DNA of 64,000 bases from Bacteroides luti (GTDB taxonomy: Bacteria > Bacteroidota > Bacteroidia > Bacteroidales > Bacteroidaceae): positions 1 to 64,000 of the forward strand of contig NZ_FQTV01000017.1 of assembly GCF_900128905.1 (NCBI RefSeq). The letters run 5' to 3'. Below, piece by piece: positions 10,609 to 18,970 of the stretch (its first letter is position 1; every line of letters begins with the position of its first letter). The notes under the pieces were generated by a model. It did no database searches. It had not been told where the DNA came from and saw only the letters and a program-made list of their open reading frames with translations. The translations under genes were made by a program, and so were the position numbers.

Positions 10609-10691
10609 AATTCCTTCACCAATAAATAAAAACCATTCATCAATGACTTAAATTTATTGGCCAATAAATTTAGACTAAAGGCCAATCATTT
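10609..10691. repeat. Tetrad palindromic array D (4 units, 21-bp period)
   Basis: Four units with centres at 10618.5, 10639.5, 10660.5 and 10681.5. CAAT recurs exactly every 21 bp (10620, 10641, 10662, 10683). Unit 3 is a perfect palindrome (AATTTATTGGCCAATAAATT). Unit 4 shares its GGCCAAT core and unit 1 shares its CCAATAAAT half-site; unit 2 is more degenerate. It lies between the DJ-1 terminator and the ispD promoter. It has the same architecture as the arrays at 27952, 38243 and 62415 but an unrelated sequence. Confidence 0.65.
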
Positions 10692-10752
10692 CTACGAGTT
10701 TGGTTATATTATTAAAGAGCGCAACTAAACCTCTCTTTTAACGTGAAAGAAA

Positions 10753-10820
10753 AAGCATCTACTATTTCCCAAGGCTTCTTAACAAAAGTTTCGAAGAAAA
10801 ATGGGAGATGGTAGACGCTT
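10753..10820 (-). terminator. Long terminator hairpin after the DJ-1 gene
   Basis: Imperfect 19-bp outer stem, AAGCATCTACTATTTCCCA with TGGGAGATGGTAGACGCTT, plus an inner stem CTTC..AAC/GTT..GAAG around an AAAA loop. On the minus strand it is followed by TTTTTCTTT. It closes the pdxJ-tonB-DJ-1 operon. Confidence 0.75.
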
Positions 10821-10846
10821 ATATTTTTATTTGGGGTAGAAACTTA

Positions 10847-11401
10847 TTAGTTTCTGACAAGCATTCCTTTTGCTATTTCGTTTGCTTTTTCTTTTCCTAA
10901 GAAATAATCAACGATTTCTAAAGCGAAAGCAGGAGCTGCAGCAGGACCTTCGGCAGTTATAAACAATCCATCTCTGACAACGGCTTTATCGCGGGTTAAA
11001 ATTGCTCCTTCAAGAAACTTTTCAAATCCCGGATAGCAAGTTGCATGCTTTCCTTTGAGTAAACCTAAATTTCCATAAACCAATGGAGCCGCACAAATAG
11101 CAGCCAATGGCTTGTTTGCCTTTGCAAAACTTAGAATCAAATCACGTAAACCCTTATGAGCATCAAGTCCGGACGCTCCAGGCATTCCACCCGGAAGAAC
11201 CAACATCGCAGCATCTGCAAAATTAGCTTTTTCAAAAGCCAGGTCAGCAACAACTGATATTCCGTGTGCACCTGCAACGATATTATTACCGGCAACCGAG
11301 ACTGTCTTTGCACTTATTCCTGCACGACGTAATATATCAACCACAGAGAGGGCTTCGATCTCTTCAAAACCTTCGGCTAAAAAGATATAAACTGTTCCCA
11401 T
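10847..11401 (-). CDS. DJ-1/PfpI family protein (YajL/ThiJ-like)
   Basis: 184-aa class I glutamine amidotransferase-like protein of the DJ-1 superfamily. The nucleophile elbow is AAICAAPLVYG (Cys near residue 105), with an acidic partner in the N-terminal AEGFEEIEA motif. GGMPGASGLDAH and CYPGFE are also typical of YajL and human DJ-1. Relatives act as chaperones or in glyoxal repair; the exact reaction cannot be assigned. Third gene of the pdxJ-tonB-DJ-1 unit, 8 bp after the TonB-like gene and followed by a strong terminator. Confidence 0.9.
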   Translation of the reverse strand: MGTVYIFLAEGFEEIEALSVVDILRRAGISAKTVSVAGNNIVAGAHGISVVADLAFEKANFADAAMLVLPGGMPGASGLDAHKGLRDLILSFAKANKPLAAICAAPLVYGNLGLLKGKHATCYPGFEKFLEGAILTRDKAVVRDGLFITAEGPAAAPAFALEIVDYFLGKEKANEIAKGMLVRN

Positions 11402-11409
11402 AGTACAAA

Positions 11410-12327
11410 TTATTTAAGTTTGAAATAATAAGTAATTGTTCCTGTTTGATTATTTAATCCACTAACAGAGTTAAAATGAGCTTTCTTCGCAGCTTCCTCG
11501 GCTGCTTTTCTTAATGCCTGATTAGTGGTATTAGTCATCTTATTAATGCTCGTTCTAATTACCTGACCAGCTGGATTTACAACAATAGTAACTACAACTT
11601 TACCTTCTTCTCTTACGTTATAGCTAGGACGAGGCAAACCTCCAGAGCCTAAAGAACGTCCATCCAAATCAAAAGATCCGTTCCCTGAACCATTTCCGGT
11701 ACCATATCCTGTTCCCGTTCCTGTTCCGCGCCCCGTTTCAGAATTTCCTCTGGAACCATCACCCAAGCCTGTGCCAGTTGTACCAGCACCTACACCACCT
11801 AAGGATTTTGCTCTTCCAAATGCACTTGAAGCAAGTTTATTTGCTGCTGCAGCCGAAGCTTTTTCTGCTTTTTCATTTTCATCTTCAGCCGGTAACTGTT
11901 GCACAATCTTTATCTGATCAGACTTTACAGCATTATTTACTTTCGTAGAATTACCAACAGGAATAGCTTCTCCTTTAATAACAGGAGCAGCTCCCGGTTT
12001 TTCCTTTGAAACAATGCGCTGTTTAGGTTCACCTCCACCTTTTCTGGCAGCCTCACCATATTTTGGTTTAGGTTTTTCAACCGGCATTGGCTCTTCCAAC
12101 ACAGAGATAGCTGAAACCTCTACTAATTTTTCTTCTTCTTTTGGAGTGGTAACTTCACTAATCTTAAGCAAACTAAATCCAATCAAGACAACAACAAGAA
12201 TAATAAAGAATGAGCGATTGTGCCTTGTAGGGGAATCAAGTCGCATTCTATAGGCTCCATATTCCTTATTTTTTCCCTGGAATATCAAGTCACACCATTC
12301 TTGTGATGTTAAATTATCCTTTGCCAT
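11410..12327 (-). CDS. TonB-like energy transducer
   Basis: 305 aa. A cytoplasmic stretch (LTSQEWCDLIFQGKNKEYGA) precedes a single membrane helix at about 38-57. A proline/lysine- and glycine-rich periplasmic spacer follows, including a striking GTGTGLGDGSRGN/GTGTGTGYGTGNGSG tract at about 185-215. The C-terminal TonB-type domain (EEGKVVVTIVVNPAGQVI) ends in YYFKLK. It presumably couples the proton motive force to outer membrane transporters, though no ExbB/ExbD is in the window. Lies 48 bp after pdxJ and 8 bp before the DJ-1 gene. Confidence 0.88.
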   Translation of the reverse strand: MAKDNLTSQEWCDLIFQGKNKEYGAYRMRLDSPTRHNRSFFIILVVVLIGFSLLKISEVTTPKEEEKLVEVSAISVLEEPMPVEKPKPKYGEAARKGGGEPKQRIVSKEKPGAAPVIKGEAIPVGNSTKVNNAVKSDQIKIVQQLPAEDENEKAEKASAAAANKLASSAFGRAKSLGGVGAGTTGTGLGDGSRGNSETGRGTGTGTGYGTGNGSGNGSFDLDGRSLGSGGLPRPSYNVREEGKVVVTIVVNPAGQVIRTSINKMTNTTNQALRKAAEEAAKKAHFNSVSGLNNQTGTITYYFKLK

Positions 12328-12375
12328 TATTACTTCATTTTAGCACGCTTTTAAAGATAAAGCGTTATTATCACA

Positions 12376-13089
12376 TTATCGCAAACAATTTTTATATTCA
12401 TGAATTGCTTTTTCAAGTCCCATATAAAGAGCATCGCTTATAAGTGCATGCCCAATTGACACTTCATCAATCCATGGAATATTTTTATAAAGGTAGTTCA
12501 GATTAACTAAACTAAGATCATGACCGGCATTTAATCCTAATCCTAAACGGCGAGCAGTTTTTGCAGCTTCAACAAAAGGAGCAATTGCAGCCTCCGGATC
12601 TTTAGGATAAAGCGTTGCATAAGGTTCTGTGTACAATTCAACTCTGTCGGCACCAGCCTTAGCTGCATACTCCACCATTTCAACATCAGCAGCAACAAAT
12701 ACAGACGTACGTATTCCGGCACGAGTAAATCTGTCGAGAACTTCAGTCAGAAAAGCAAGATTGTTTTTAGTGTCCCATCCGGAATTTGAAGTTATCTGCG
12801 AAGGGTCGTCAGGTACCAAAGTTACCTGATTAGGTTTTACCTGCAATACTAATTCTATAAATTCAGGAGAAGGATAACCTTCAATATTGAATTCTGTTTT
12901 CAACAACGGACGTATCTCATACACATCAGAACGACGAATATGTCTTTCATCAGGACGAGGATGGACAGTAATGCCTTCTGCACCAAACATTTCACAGTCT
13001 AACGCTACTTTAGTTACATTGGGAGTATTTCCTCCTCTTGCATTACGAAGTGTTGCCACTTTGTTGATATTTACACTCAATTTAGTCAT
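12376..13089 (-). CDS. pdxJ: Pyridoxine 5'-phosphate synthase PdxJ
   Basis: Condenses 1-deoxy-xylulose 5-phosphate with 3-amino-2-oxopropyl phosphate to pyridoxine 5'-phosphate (vitamin B6). 237 aa, a TIM barrel. Family signatures are [14 protein letters not shown] at the N-terminus, [43 protein letters not shown], and [16 protein letters not shown] near the C-terminus. Length matches the family. It is divergent from nadK and heads the pdxJ-tonB-DJ-1 unit. Confidence 0.96.
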   Translation of the reverse strand: MTKLSVNINKVATLRNARGGNTPNVTKVALDCEMFGAEGITVHPRPDERHIRRSDVYEIRPLLKTEFNIEGYPSPEFIELVLQVKPNQVTLVPDDPSQITSNSGWDTKNNLAFLTEVLDRFTRAGIRTSVFVAADVEMVEYAAKAGADRVELYTEPYATLYPKDPEAAIAPFVEAAKTARRLGLGLNAGHDLSLVNLNYLYKNIPWIDEVSIGHALISDALYMGLEKAIHEYKNCLR

Positions 13090-13207
13090 AACTATTTTTA
13101 TATTGTTAGGAATCCGCTTGTTTTTTCAAGAAATAAGAAAAAATTAGCAACCAATATTGCCATAATACAAAAAAGATTCCCCAAATTTGCATATAACGTA
13201 TCGACTG

Positions 13208-13215
13208 CAAAAGTA
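13208..13215 (-). promoter_or_regulatory. Candidate -7 box of pdxJ
   Basis: Minus strand TACTTTTG matches TAnnTTTG in the 199-bp pdxJ/nadK divergent gap. It implies a leader of about 110 nt. No -33 TTTG is visible at the expected place. Confidence 0.35.
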
Positions 13216-13288
13216 ACAGTATTTACCGAATACTAAATATTTTGTATCGAAAAGATTCATAAAAGCAATCACTTAAAATAAAAATAAG

Positions 13289-14164
13289 ATGAAATTCGCG
13301 ATTTTCGGAAACTGTTTTCAAGCAAAAAAATCACTACATGCGGAGAACTTATTTGCAATTCTAAAGCAACATGGTGCTGAGATATATGTAGATTGGGAAT
13401 TTTATGAATTCCTAACTAAAGATCTTAATTTCACTCCGAAGGTTAGTGGACTTATTGGTGATAATGATTTTGAAGCTGATATGGTAATCAGTATCGGAGG
13501 CGATGGAACATTCCTTAAGGCTGCAAGTCGCGTGGGCAGAAAAAACATCCCCATATTGGGAATAAATACCGGAAGATTAGGTTTCCTTGCTGATGTTTCT
13601 CCCGAAGAAATAAACGATACTTTTAATGAGATACACAATGGGCAATTCAAGGTGGAAGAACGTAGTATTTTAGAATTAAAAAGTGACCTGGAAGAACTTG
13701 AAGGTTATCCTTTCGCTTTGAATGAGATTGCAATTCTTAAGAGAGACAGTTCATCTATGATTTCTATCCATACAACTATCAATGGAGCATATCTTACTAC
13801 TTATCAAGCCGATGGTTTGGTTATCTCTACTCCTACCGGATCAACAGCTTATTCACTAAGCATTGGTGGACCAATAATAGTGCCTCATTCTAACACCATT
13901 GCAATAGCTCCTGTTGCACCGCATAGCTTAAATGTTCGTCCTATAGTAATTCGCGATGATTGGGAAATAACTCTCGATGTTGAAAGCCGCAGTCATAATT
14001 TTCTTATAGCAATTGACGGACGAAGCGAATCATGTAGTGAAGGAAGTCGTCTTACTATTCGAAAAGCTGATTACAACATTAGGGTCGTAAAACGATATAA
14101 CCATATATTTTTCGACACATTACGTACCAAAATGATGTGGGGCATTGATAACCGTTCAAAATAG
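13289..14164 (+). CDS. nadK: NAD kinase
   Basis: Phosphorylates NAD to NADP. 291 aa with the signature [12 protein letters not shown] (residues about 70-81), [19 protein letters not shown], and the C-terminal [15 protein letters not shown] loop that binds NAD. Cytoplasmic and monocistronic; it ends at a bidirectional terminator shared with mdh. Confidence 0.97.
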   Translation: MKFAIFGNCFQAKKSLHAENLFAILKQHGAEIYVDWEFYEFLTKDLNFTPKVSGLIGDNDFEADMVISIGGDGTFLKAASRVGRKNIPILGINTGRLGFLADVSPEEINDTFNEIHNGQFKVEERSILELKSDLEELEGYPFALNEIAILKRDSSSMISIHTTINGAYLTTYQADGLVISTPTGSTAYSLSIGGPIIVPHSNTIAIAPVAPHSLNVRPIVIRDDWEITLDVESRSHNFLIAIDGRSESCSEGSRLTIRKADYNIRVVKRYNHIFFDTLRTKMMWGIDNRSK

Positions 14165-14182
14165 CACTTTACAATAAACAAA

Positions 14183-14210
14183 AGAAGGCATCCTTTAGGG
14201 ACGCCTTCTT
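14183..14210. terminator. Bidirectional terminator between nadK and mdh
   Basis: AAGAAGGCATCC pairs with GGGACGCCTTCTT across a short TTTA loop. Convergent genes flank it, with an A/T run on each side. Confidence 0.75.
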
Positions 14211-14232
14211 CCATTATTATAGGAAAGCAATA

Positions 14233-15174
14233 TTAGATTGCGTTCATTTCTGCTAACACGTCGTTTGTTTTACGAACTGCAGCTGCGCTCTTTTCGAAAA
14301 GTTCTTTTTCTTCTGCATTCAATTCAATTTCAACAATCTTTTCAACACCGTTACGGCCGATGATTGCAGGAACACCAATACAGATATCAGATTGACCATA
14401 TTCACCTTCCAAAGCGACACATGAAGGAATCATCTTCTTTTGGTTCTTGATAATAGATTCAACTACATAAGCTCCAGCAGCACCTGGTGCATACCAAGCA
14501 GAAGTTCCAAGAAGACCTGTCAAAGTAGCTCCACCTACCATTGTAGATTTAACAACTTCATCAATTTGTTCTTTGCTTAAGAAGTTACTTACAGGAAGAC
14601 CTTTGTATGTAGCAAAGCGAGCCAAAGGAATCATTGTTGTGTCACCGTGACCACCAATTACCATACCTTCAACTTCGTTAGCGTTGCATCCTAGAGCTTG
14701 AGACAAGAAATATTTGAAGCGTGAGCTATCCAAAGCACCACCCATACCAATAATTTTATTCTTTGGTAAGCCAAGTGATTTAAGTGAAAGATAAGTCATT
14801 GTATCCATTGGGTTAGAAATAACTACAATGATTGCATCTGGAGAATATTTCAAAATGTTACCAGCAACAGACTTTACGATACCAGCATTAACACCGATAA
14901 GTTCTTCACGAGTCATACCTGGTTTACGAGGAATACCTGAAGTAATTACAACAACATCTGAATTTGCTGTTTTAGCATAATCATTTGTACAACCAACAAC
15001 TGTTGTGTCGAAACCCAACAATTGAGCAGTTTGCATCATATCCATTGCTTTACCTTCAGAAACACCTTCCTTAACGTCAAGCATTACTACTTCATCTGCC
15101 ACTTCATTAAATGCAAGTACGTTTGCACATGTAGCGCCTACATTACCAGCGCCTACTACGGTTACTTTTGACAT
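14233..15174 (-). CDS. mdh: Malate dehydrogenase
   Basis: NAD-dependent malate/oxaloacetate interconversion; in Bacteroides it feeds the reductive branch to succinate. 313 aa of the LDH-like type: Rossmann motif GAGNVGATCA (residues 7-16), substrate loop with TSGIPRKPGMTREE, SNPMDTMTYL, the catalytic histidine in IGGHGDTTMIP, and GLLGTSAWYAPG. Single gene with its own promoter. Confidence 0.96.
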   Translation of the reverse strand: MSKVTVVGAGNVGATCANVLAFNEVADEVVMLDVKEGVSEGKAMDMMQTAQLLGFDTTVVGCTNDYAKTANSDVVVITSGIPRKPGMTREELIGVNAGIVKSVAGNILKYSPDAIIVVISNPMDTMTYLSLKSLGLPKNKIIGMGGALDSSRFKYFLSQALGCNANEVEGMVIGGHGDTTMIPLARFATYKGLPVSNFLSKEQIDEVVKSTMVGGATLTGLLGTSAWYAPGAAGAYVVESIIKNQKKMIPSCVALEGEYGQSDICIGVPAIIGRNGVEKIVEIELNAEEKELFEKSAAAVRKTNDVLAEMNAI

Positions 15175-15223
15175 AATATTTATTTTTATAACAAGTTAAT
15201 AATATCTCTCTTTAAATATTCGG

Positions 15224-15231
15224 CAAATTTA
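15224..15231 (-). promoter_or_regulatory. Candidate -7 box of mdh
   Basis: Minus strand TAAATTTG fits TAnnTTTG and lies 50 bp before the ATG. A TTTC sits 20 bp upstream where TTTG is expected. Confidence 0.45.
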
Positions 15232-15321
15232 CAACCTTAATTCCTATTAAGGAAAAATTTCCATAATAATTTTAGTTAATTAGTTAGAAAGGAACCTTTG
15301 AATATAAAAACAATTAATGTT

Positions 15322-15353
15322 TTTGCTATTCAACATTAAAAGCATTACTTTTG
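15322..15353 (+). promoter_or_regulatory. Promoter of the 15404 gene
   Basis: TTTG (15322-15325), 20-bp spacer, TACTTTTG (15346-15353). Both boxes and the spacing fit the Bacteroides consensus. Leader about 45 nt. Confidence 0.75.
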
Positions 15354-15403
15354 CAAGCTTATTACAAAACATCATAATATTTACAACATAGGCTTTTAGT
15401 AAT

Positions 15404-16279
15404 ATGAATAAGAAAACAACATGGATAGTGGCAATAATCACTACCATTTTAGTAATTGCTATTGCAGGAATCACTTACTTATTCCTCCGCTCAGAAAAAG
15501 AAAAAAAAGAATTAGTTCAGAATTTTGAGTTAGACAAAAAGGATTTGGAAAATGAATATACCGGATTCGCAAAGCAATATGATGAATTAAAATTTATCAC
15601 ATCTAACGATTCTTTGTCTACTCTTTTAAGTGAAGAACAAGTAAAAGTACAACGTCTGCTTGAGCAACTTCGCTCTGTAAAAGCAACAAATGCATCCGAG
15701 ATAAGAAGGTTGAAAAATGAATTGAATTTACTTCGTAAAGTTATGGTAGGATATGTAAACCAAATTGATTCACTTAACCGCCTAAACAAATCACTTACTG
15801 CCGAAAACCAGGAAGTTAAACAAAAATATCTGAGTGCTACAGAACAAATAAGCAATTTATCTGAAGAAAAGAAGAACTTACATAACAAAGTAACTTTAGC
15901 TGCTCAGTTAGATGCTACAGGTATAACTCTTTTAGCAAAAGATAAAAAGGGTAAACAAGCTAAGAAAGTTAAAGATATAGTTAAATTCCAGATAGGATTT
16001 ACTATCGTAAAAAATATAACTGCAGAAGCGGGAAATAAAACAATCTATATAAGAATAACTAAGCCAGATAACGACGTATTAACTAAAAATGGCGGAACGT
16101 TCTCTTATGAAAACAGAAATCTGACTTATTCAATCAAGAAGTATGTAGAATATACAGGTGAAGAACAATCTGTTACAGTATTTTGGGATGTTGAAGAATT
16201 CTTATATGCAGGTTCTTACGGCGTTGATATCTTTGCCGACGGCAATCTCATTGGTTCAAAGAGATTTACTATTGAGTAG
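15404..16279 (+). CDS. Membrane-anchored coiled-coil protein of unknown function
   Basis: 291 aa. One N-terminal membrane helix (ATTWIVAIITTILVIAIAGITYLFL region, residues about 5-28) is followed by a long charged heptad-rich coiled coil to about residue 165. The C-terminal domain (residues about 195-291) is beta-rich, with KTIYIRITKPD, VTVFWDVEEFLYAG and YGVDIFADGNLIGS strands. The layout suggests an inner-membrane anchor holding a periplasmic beta-sandwich away from the membrane. I do not recognise a named family. Monocistronic with its own promoter, upstream of the efflux operon. Confidence 0.85.
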   Translation: MNKKTTWIVAIITTILVIAIAGITYLFLRSEKEKKELVQNFELDKKDLENEYTGFAKQYDELKFITSNDSLSTLLSEEQVKVQRLLEQLRSVKATNASEIRRLKNELNLLRKVMVGYVNQIDSLNRLNKSLTAENQEVKQKYLSATEQISNLSEEKKNLHNKVTLAAQLDATGITLLAKDKKGKQAKKVKDIVKFQIGFTIVKNITAEAGNKTIYIRITKPDNDVLTKNGGTFSYENRNLTYSIKKYVEYTGEEQSVTVFWDVEEFLYAGSYGVDIFADGNLIGSKRFTIE

Positions 16280-16318
16280 TAAGAAGCATTAAGCTTCTAT
16301 AAAAAACGCTTCAATCTT

Positions 16319-16349
16319 TTTGCCAATTCGCAGAAACAATCTATTTTTG
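16319..16349 (+). promoter_or_regulatory. Promoter of the TolC-HlyD-ABC2 operon
   Basis: TTTG (16319-16322), 19-bp spacer, TATTTTTG (16342-16349). The predicted leader is about 118 nt and contains the inverted repeat at 16363-16408. Confidence 0.75.
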
Positions 16350-16362
16350 CATCGTTGTTTAT

Positions 16363-16408
16363 GCAATTATTTGTTATGCACATAATATTGCGCATTGCAA
16401 ATAATTGC
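16363..16408 (+). promoter_or_regulatory. 46-bp inverted repeat in the efflux operon leader
   Basis: Perfect 11-bp arms GCAATTATTTG (16363-16373) and CAAATAATTGC (16398-16408). The inner arms ATGC.CA and TG.GCAT continue the symmetry. It lies just downstream of the promoter, so it could be a repressor operator or an RNA hairpin. No regulator gene is adjacent. Confidence 0.6.
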
Positions 16409-16473
16409 AACTATAAACAAAAACAAAATGTTTTTTAGTTGAATACTATTACGTTCATAATGTTTAAGATGCA

Positions 16474-17958
16474 ATGAAAAAGTTACTCAGTTTAGTTATA
16501 CTGTTAAGTATTACTTGCTCATTAAGTTCGCAAGAAGTTCTAAGTTTAGATAGTTGTCGCGCATTAGCTCTTGCCAACAACAAAGACTTGCAAATTGGTA
16601 ATGAAAAAATTAAAGCAGCATACTATGAGAGAAAAGCTGCATTCACAAACTTTCTTCCCAACATTTCAGCAACAGGTTCTTATATGCGCAATCAAAAAAA
16701 CATTGCGCTTCTTGGCGAAGATAAGTTCCTGCCAATCGGGTCATTAACATCAAGTGGAACCTTTGGATATACCCCTGGTGCGGGACAAGTACAAGAAATT
16801 AAACTTCCTTCAGGACAATGGGTGCCTACTGATGCCAGTGGCACTCCTTTCGATCCTACCAAAAATCCAGAGAAGCTTGTTTGGAAACAATACACCACTA
16901 TTCCGAAAGAGCAATTTGAGTTCGACACCAAGAATGTTTATGCCGGAGCAATAACACTTACTCAACCTATTTATATGGGTGGTAAAATCAGAGCTTACAA
17001 TAAAATAACAAAATTTGCAGAAGAGCTAGCTAAAACACAGCACAAGTCAGGGATGCAGGAGGTTATTTTAAACACAGATCAGGCATACTGGCAAGTGGTA
17101 TCTCTTGTGAATAAAAAGAAGTTGGCGGAAGGTTATCTGGAACTTCTAAAAAAGCTGGAAAGCGATATAGACAAAATGATTGCAGAAGGAGTTGCAACAA
17201 AGGCTGACGGACTTTCTATAAAAGTAAAGGTTAACGAAGCCGAAATGACACTTACAAAAGTAGAAGACGGTTTAAGTCTTTCCAGAATGTTGCTCTGTCA
17301 GATCTGTGGTCTTGACTTATCAACACCAATTAAATTAGCTGACGAAACAATTAATAATCTACCAGTCAACCCATCTGTTGGAGTTGCCGATATTGAAATG
17401 GCTTACAAAAATCGTCCAGAACTTAAAAGTCTGGAATTAGCTACCAATATTTATAATCAGAAAATAAACATAACTCGCTCAGAGTTCCTTCCTTCGGTAG
17501 CATTGATAGGAAATTACCTCGTAAGCAACCCTTCAATATACAATGGATTTGAAAATAAATTTGGTGGACAATGGAATGTAGGTGTTATGGTAAAAATCCC
17601 TATTTGGCATTGGAAAGAAGGTTCTTATAAAGTAAATGCAGCCAAAGCTGAAGCTCGTGTCGCTCAATTTCAATTAGCAGATGCAAAAGAAAAAATCCAG
17701 TTACAAGTAAATCAGTCGGCATATAAAGTAAATGAAGCATCAAAGAAACTAGCCATGGCCGAAAAGAACATGGAAAAAGCCAATGAGAATTTACGCTATG
17801 CAACTTTAGGTTTTGAAGAAGGTGTTATTCCTCCAAGTAATGTGCTCGAAGCACACACAGCATGGTTGTCTGCTCAATCAGAAAAAATAGATGCGCAGAT
17901 TGATGTTAAACTAACCGAGATATATCTACAGAAATCATTAGGAACATTATCAAAATGA
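16474..17958 (+). CDS. TolC family outer membrane efflux protein
   Basis: 494 aa with a signal peptide (MKKLLSLVILLSITCSLSSQ). Two outer-membrane-efflux-protein repeats follow, visible as long helices (about 30-75 and 195-255, then 300-350 and 390-490) and the short TLTQPIYMGGKI strand that enters the beta-barrel. It forms the outer membrane channel of a tripartite pump. The downstream HlyD adaptor and two ABC-2 permeases are in the same operon, 17 bp away. Cargo unknown. Confidence 0.93.
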   Translation: MKKLLSLVILLSITCSLSSQEVLSLDSCRALALANNKDLQIGNEKIKAAYYERKAAFTNFLPNISATGSYMRNQKNIALLGEDKFLPIGSLTSSGTFGYTPGAGQVQEIKLPSGQWVPTDASGTPFDPTKNPEKLVWKQYTTIPKEQFEFDTKNVYAGAITLTQPIYMGGKIRAYNKITKFAEELAKTQHKSGMQEVILNTDQAYWQVVSLVNKKKLAEGYLELLKKLESDIDKMIAEGVATKADGLSIKVKVNEAEMTLTKVEDGLSLSRMLLCQICGLDLSTPIKLADETINNLPVNPSVGVADIEMAYKNRPELKSLELATNIYNQKINITRSEFLPSVALIGNYLVSNPSIYNGFENKFGGQWNVGVMVKIPIWHWKEGSYKVNAAKAEARVAQFQLADAKEKIQLQVNQSAYKVNEASKKLAMAEKNMEKANENLRYATLGFEEGVIPPSNVLEAHTAWLSAQSEKIDAQIDVKLTEIYLQKSLGTLSK

Positions 17959-17975
17959 TATAAAAAATAAATAAT

Positions 17976-18968
17976 ATGGCATCACAAAAATCACAAAACA
18001 GTAATATGCTGCTGGCATTTATTACCCTACTTGGGGTTATTGCAATCGTTGCTTTAGTAGGTTTCTTTATGCTAAGAAAAGGCCCCGAAATTATTCAAGG
18101 ACAGGCTGAAGTAACCGAATATAGAGTATCCAGTAAAGTTCCCGGCAGAATTTTGGAGTTCAGAGTGAAAGAAGGTGATAAAGTTAAAGCCGGTGATACA
18201 CTGGCCATACTTGAAGCGCCTGAAGTTACCGCAAAAATGATGCAGGCGCAAGCTGCTGAATCTGCTGCTCAAGCACAAAACCAGAAAGCAATCAAGGGAG
18301 CACGTTCAGAACAAATTCAGACAGCTTATGAAATGTGGCAAAAAGCCAAAGCCGGAGTTGATATTGCCGAAAAATCTTATAAAAGAGTGAAAAACCTTTT
18401 CGAGCAAGGTGTTATGTCTGCCCAAAAGATGGATGAACTAACAGCACAACGCGATGCTGCCATAGCTACAGAAAAAGCTGCTCATGCACAATATTCAATG
18501 GCTAAAAACGGAGCGGAAAGAGAAGATAAACTTGCAGCTTCGGCATTAGTAGATAGAGCAAAAGGTGCTGTTGCCGAAGTTGAATCGTACGTAAAAGAAA
18601 CGGTATTAATAGCTCCGATGGATGGTGAAATCAGTGAGATATTCCCCGAAATGGGAGAATTAGTAGGAACAGGTGCACCAATTATGAACGTAGCTAAAAT
18701 GGACGACATGTGGGTTACTTTCAATGTTCGTGAAGATCTTCTGAATGGACTCAATATTGGAACTGAGTTTACTGCTATTATTCCTTCTATGGATAATAAA
18801 GAGGTGAAATTGAAAGTGAACTTTATGAAAGACTTAGGTACCTATGCTGCATGGAAAGCAACTAAGACAACCGGACAGTTCGATTTAAAAACATTTGAAG
18901 TTCGTGCACTTCCTACTGAAAAAATACAGAATCTTCGTCCAGGAATGTCTGTTATTATTAAGAAATAG
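17976..18968 (+). CDS. HlyD family periplasmic adaptor
   Basis: 330 aa. An N-terminal membrane helix (AFITLLGVIAIVALVGFFML) precedes the split lipoyl domain: first half VSSKVPGRILEFRVKEGDKVKAGDTLA, second half VLIAPMDGEISEIFPEMGELV. Between them is an alpha-helical hairpin (about 85-190) that docks on TolC. The beta-barrel domain includes MDDMWVTFNVREDLL. It links the inner-membrane permeases to the TolC protein. Only 2 bp separate it from the next gene. Confidence 0.93.
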   Translation: MASQKSQNSNMLLAFITLLGVIAIVALVGFFMLRKGPEIIQGQAEVTEYRVSSKVPGRILEFRVKEGDKVKAGDTLAILEAPEVTAKMMQAQAAESAAQAQNQKAIKGARSEQIQTAYEMWQKAKAGVDIAEKSYKRVKNLFEQGVMSAQKMDELTAQRDAAIATEKAAHAQYSMAKNGAEREDKLAASALVDRAKGAVAEVESYVKETVLIAPMDGEISEIFPEMGELVGTGAPIMNVAKMDDMWVTFNVREDLLNGLNIGTEFTAIIPSMDNKEVKLKVNFMKDLGTYAAWKATKTTGQFDLKTFEVRALPTEKIQNLRPGMSVIIKK

Positions 18969-18970
18969 AT

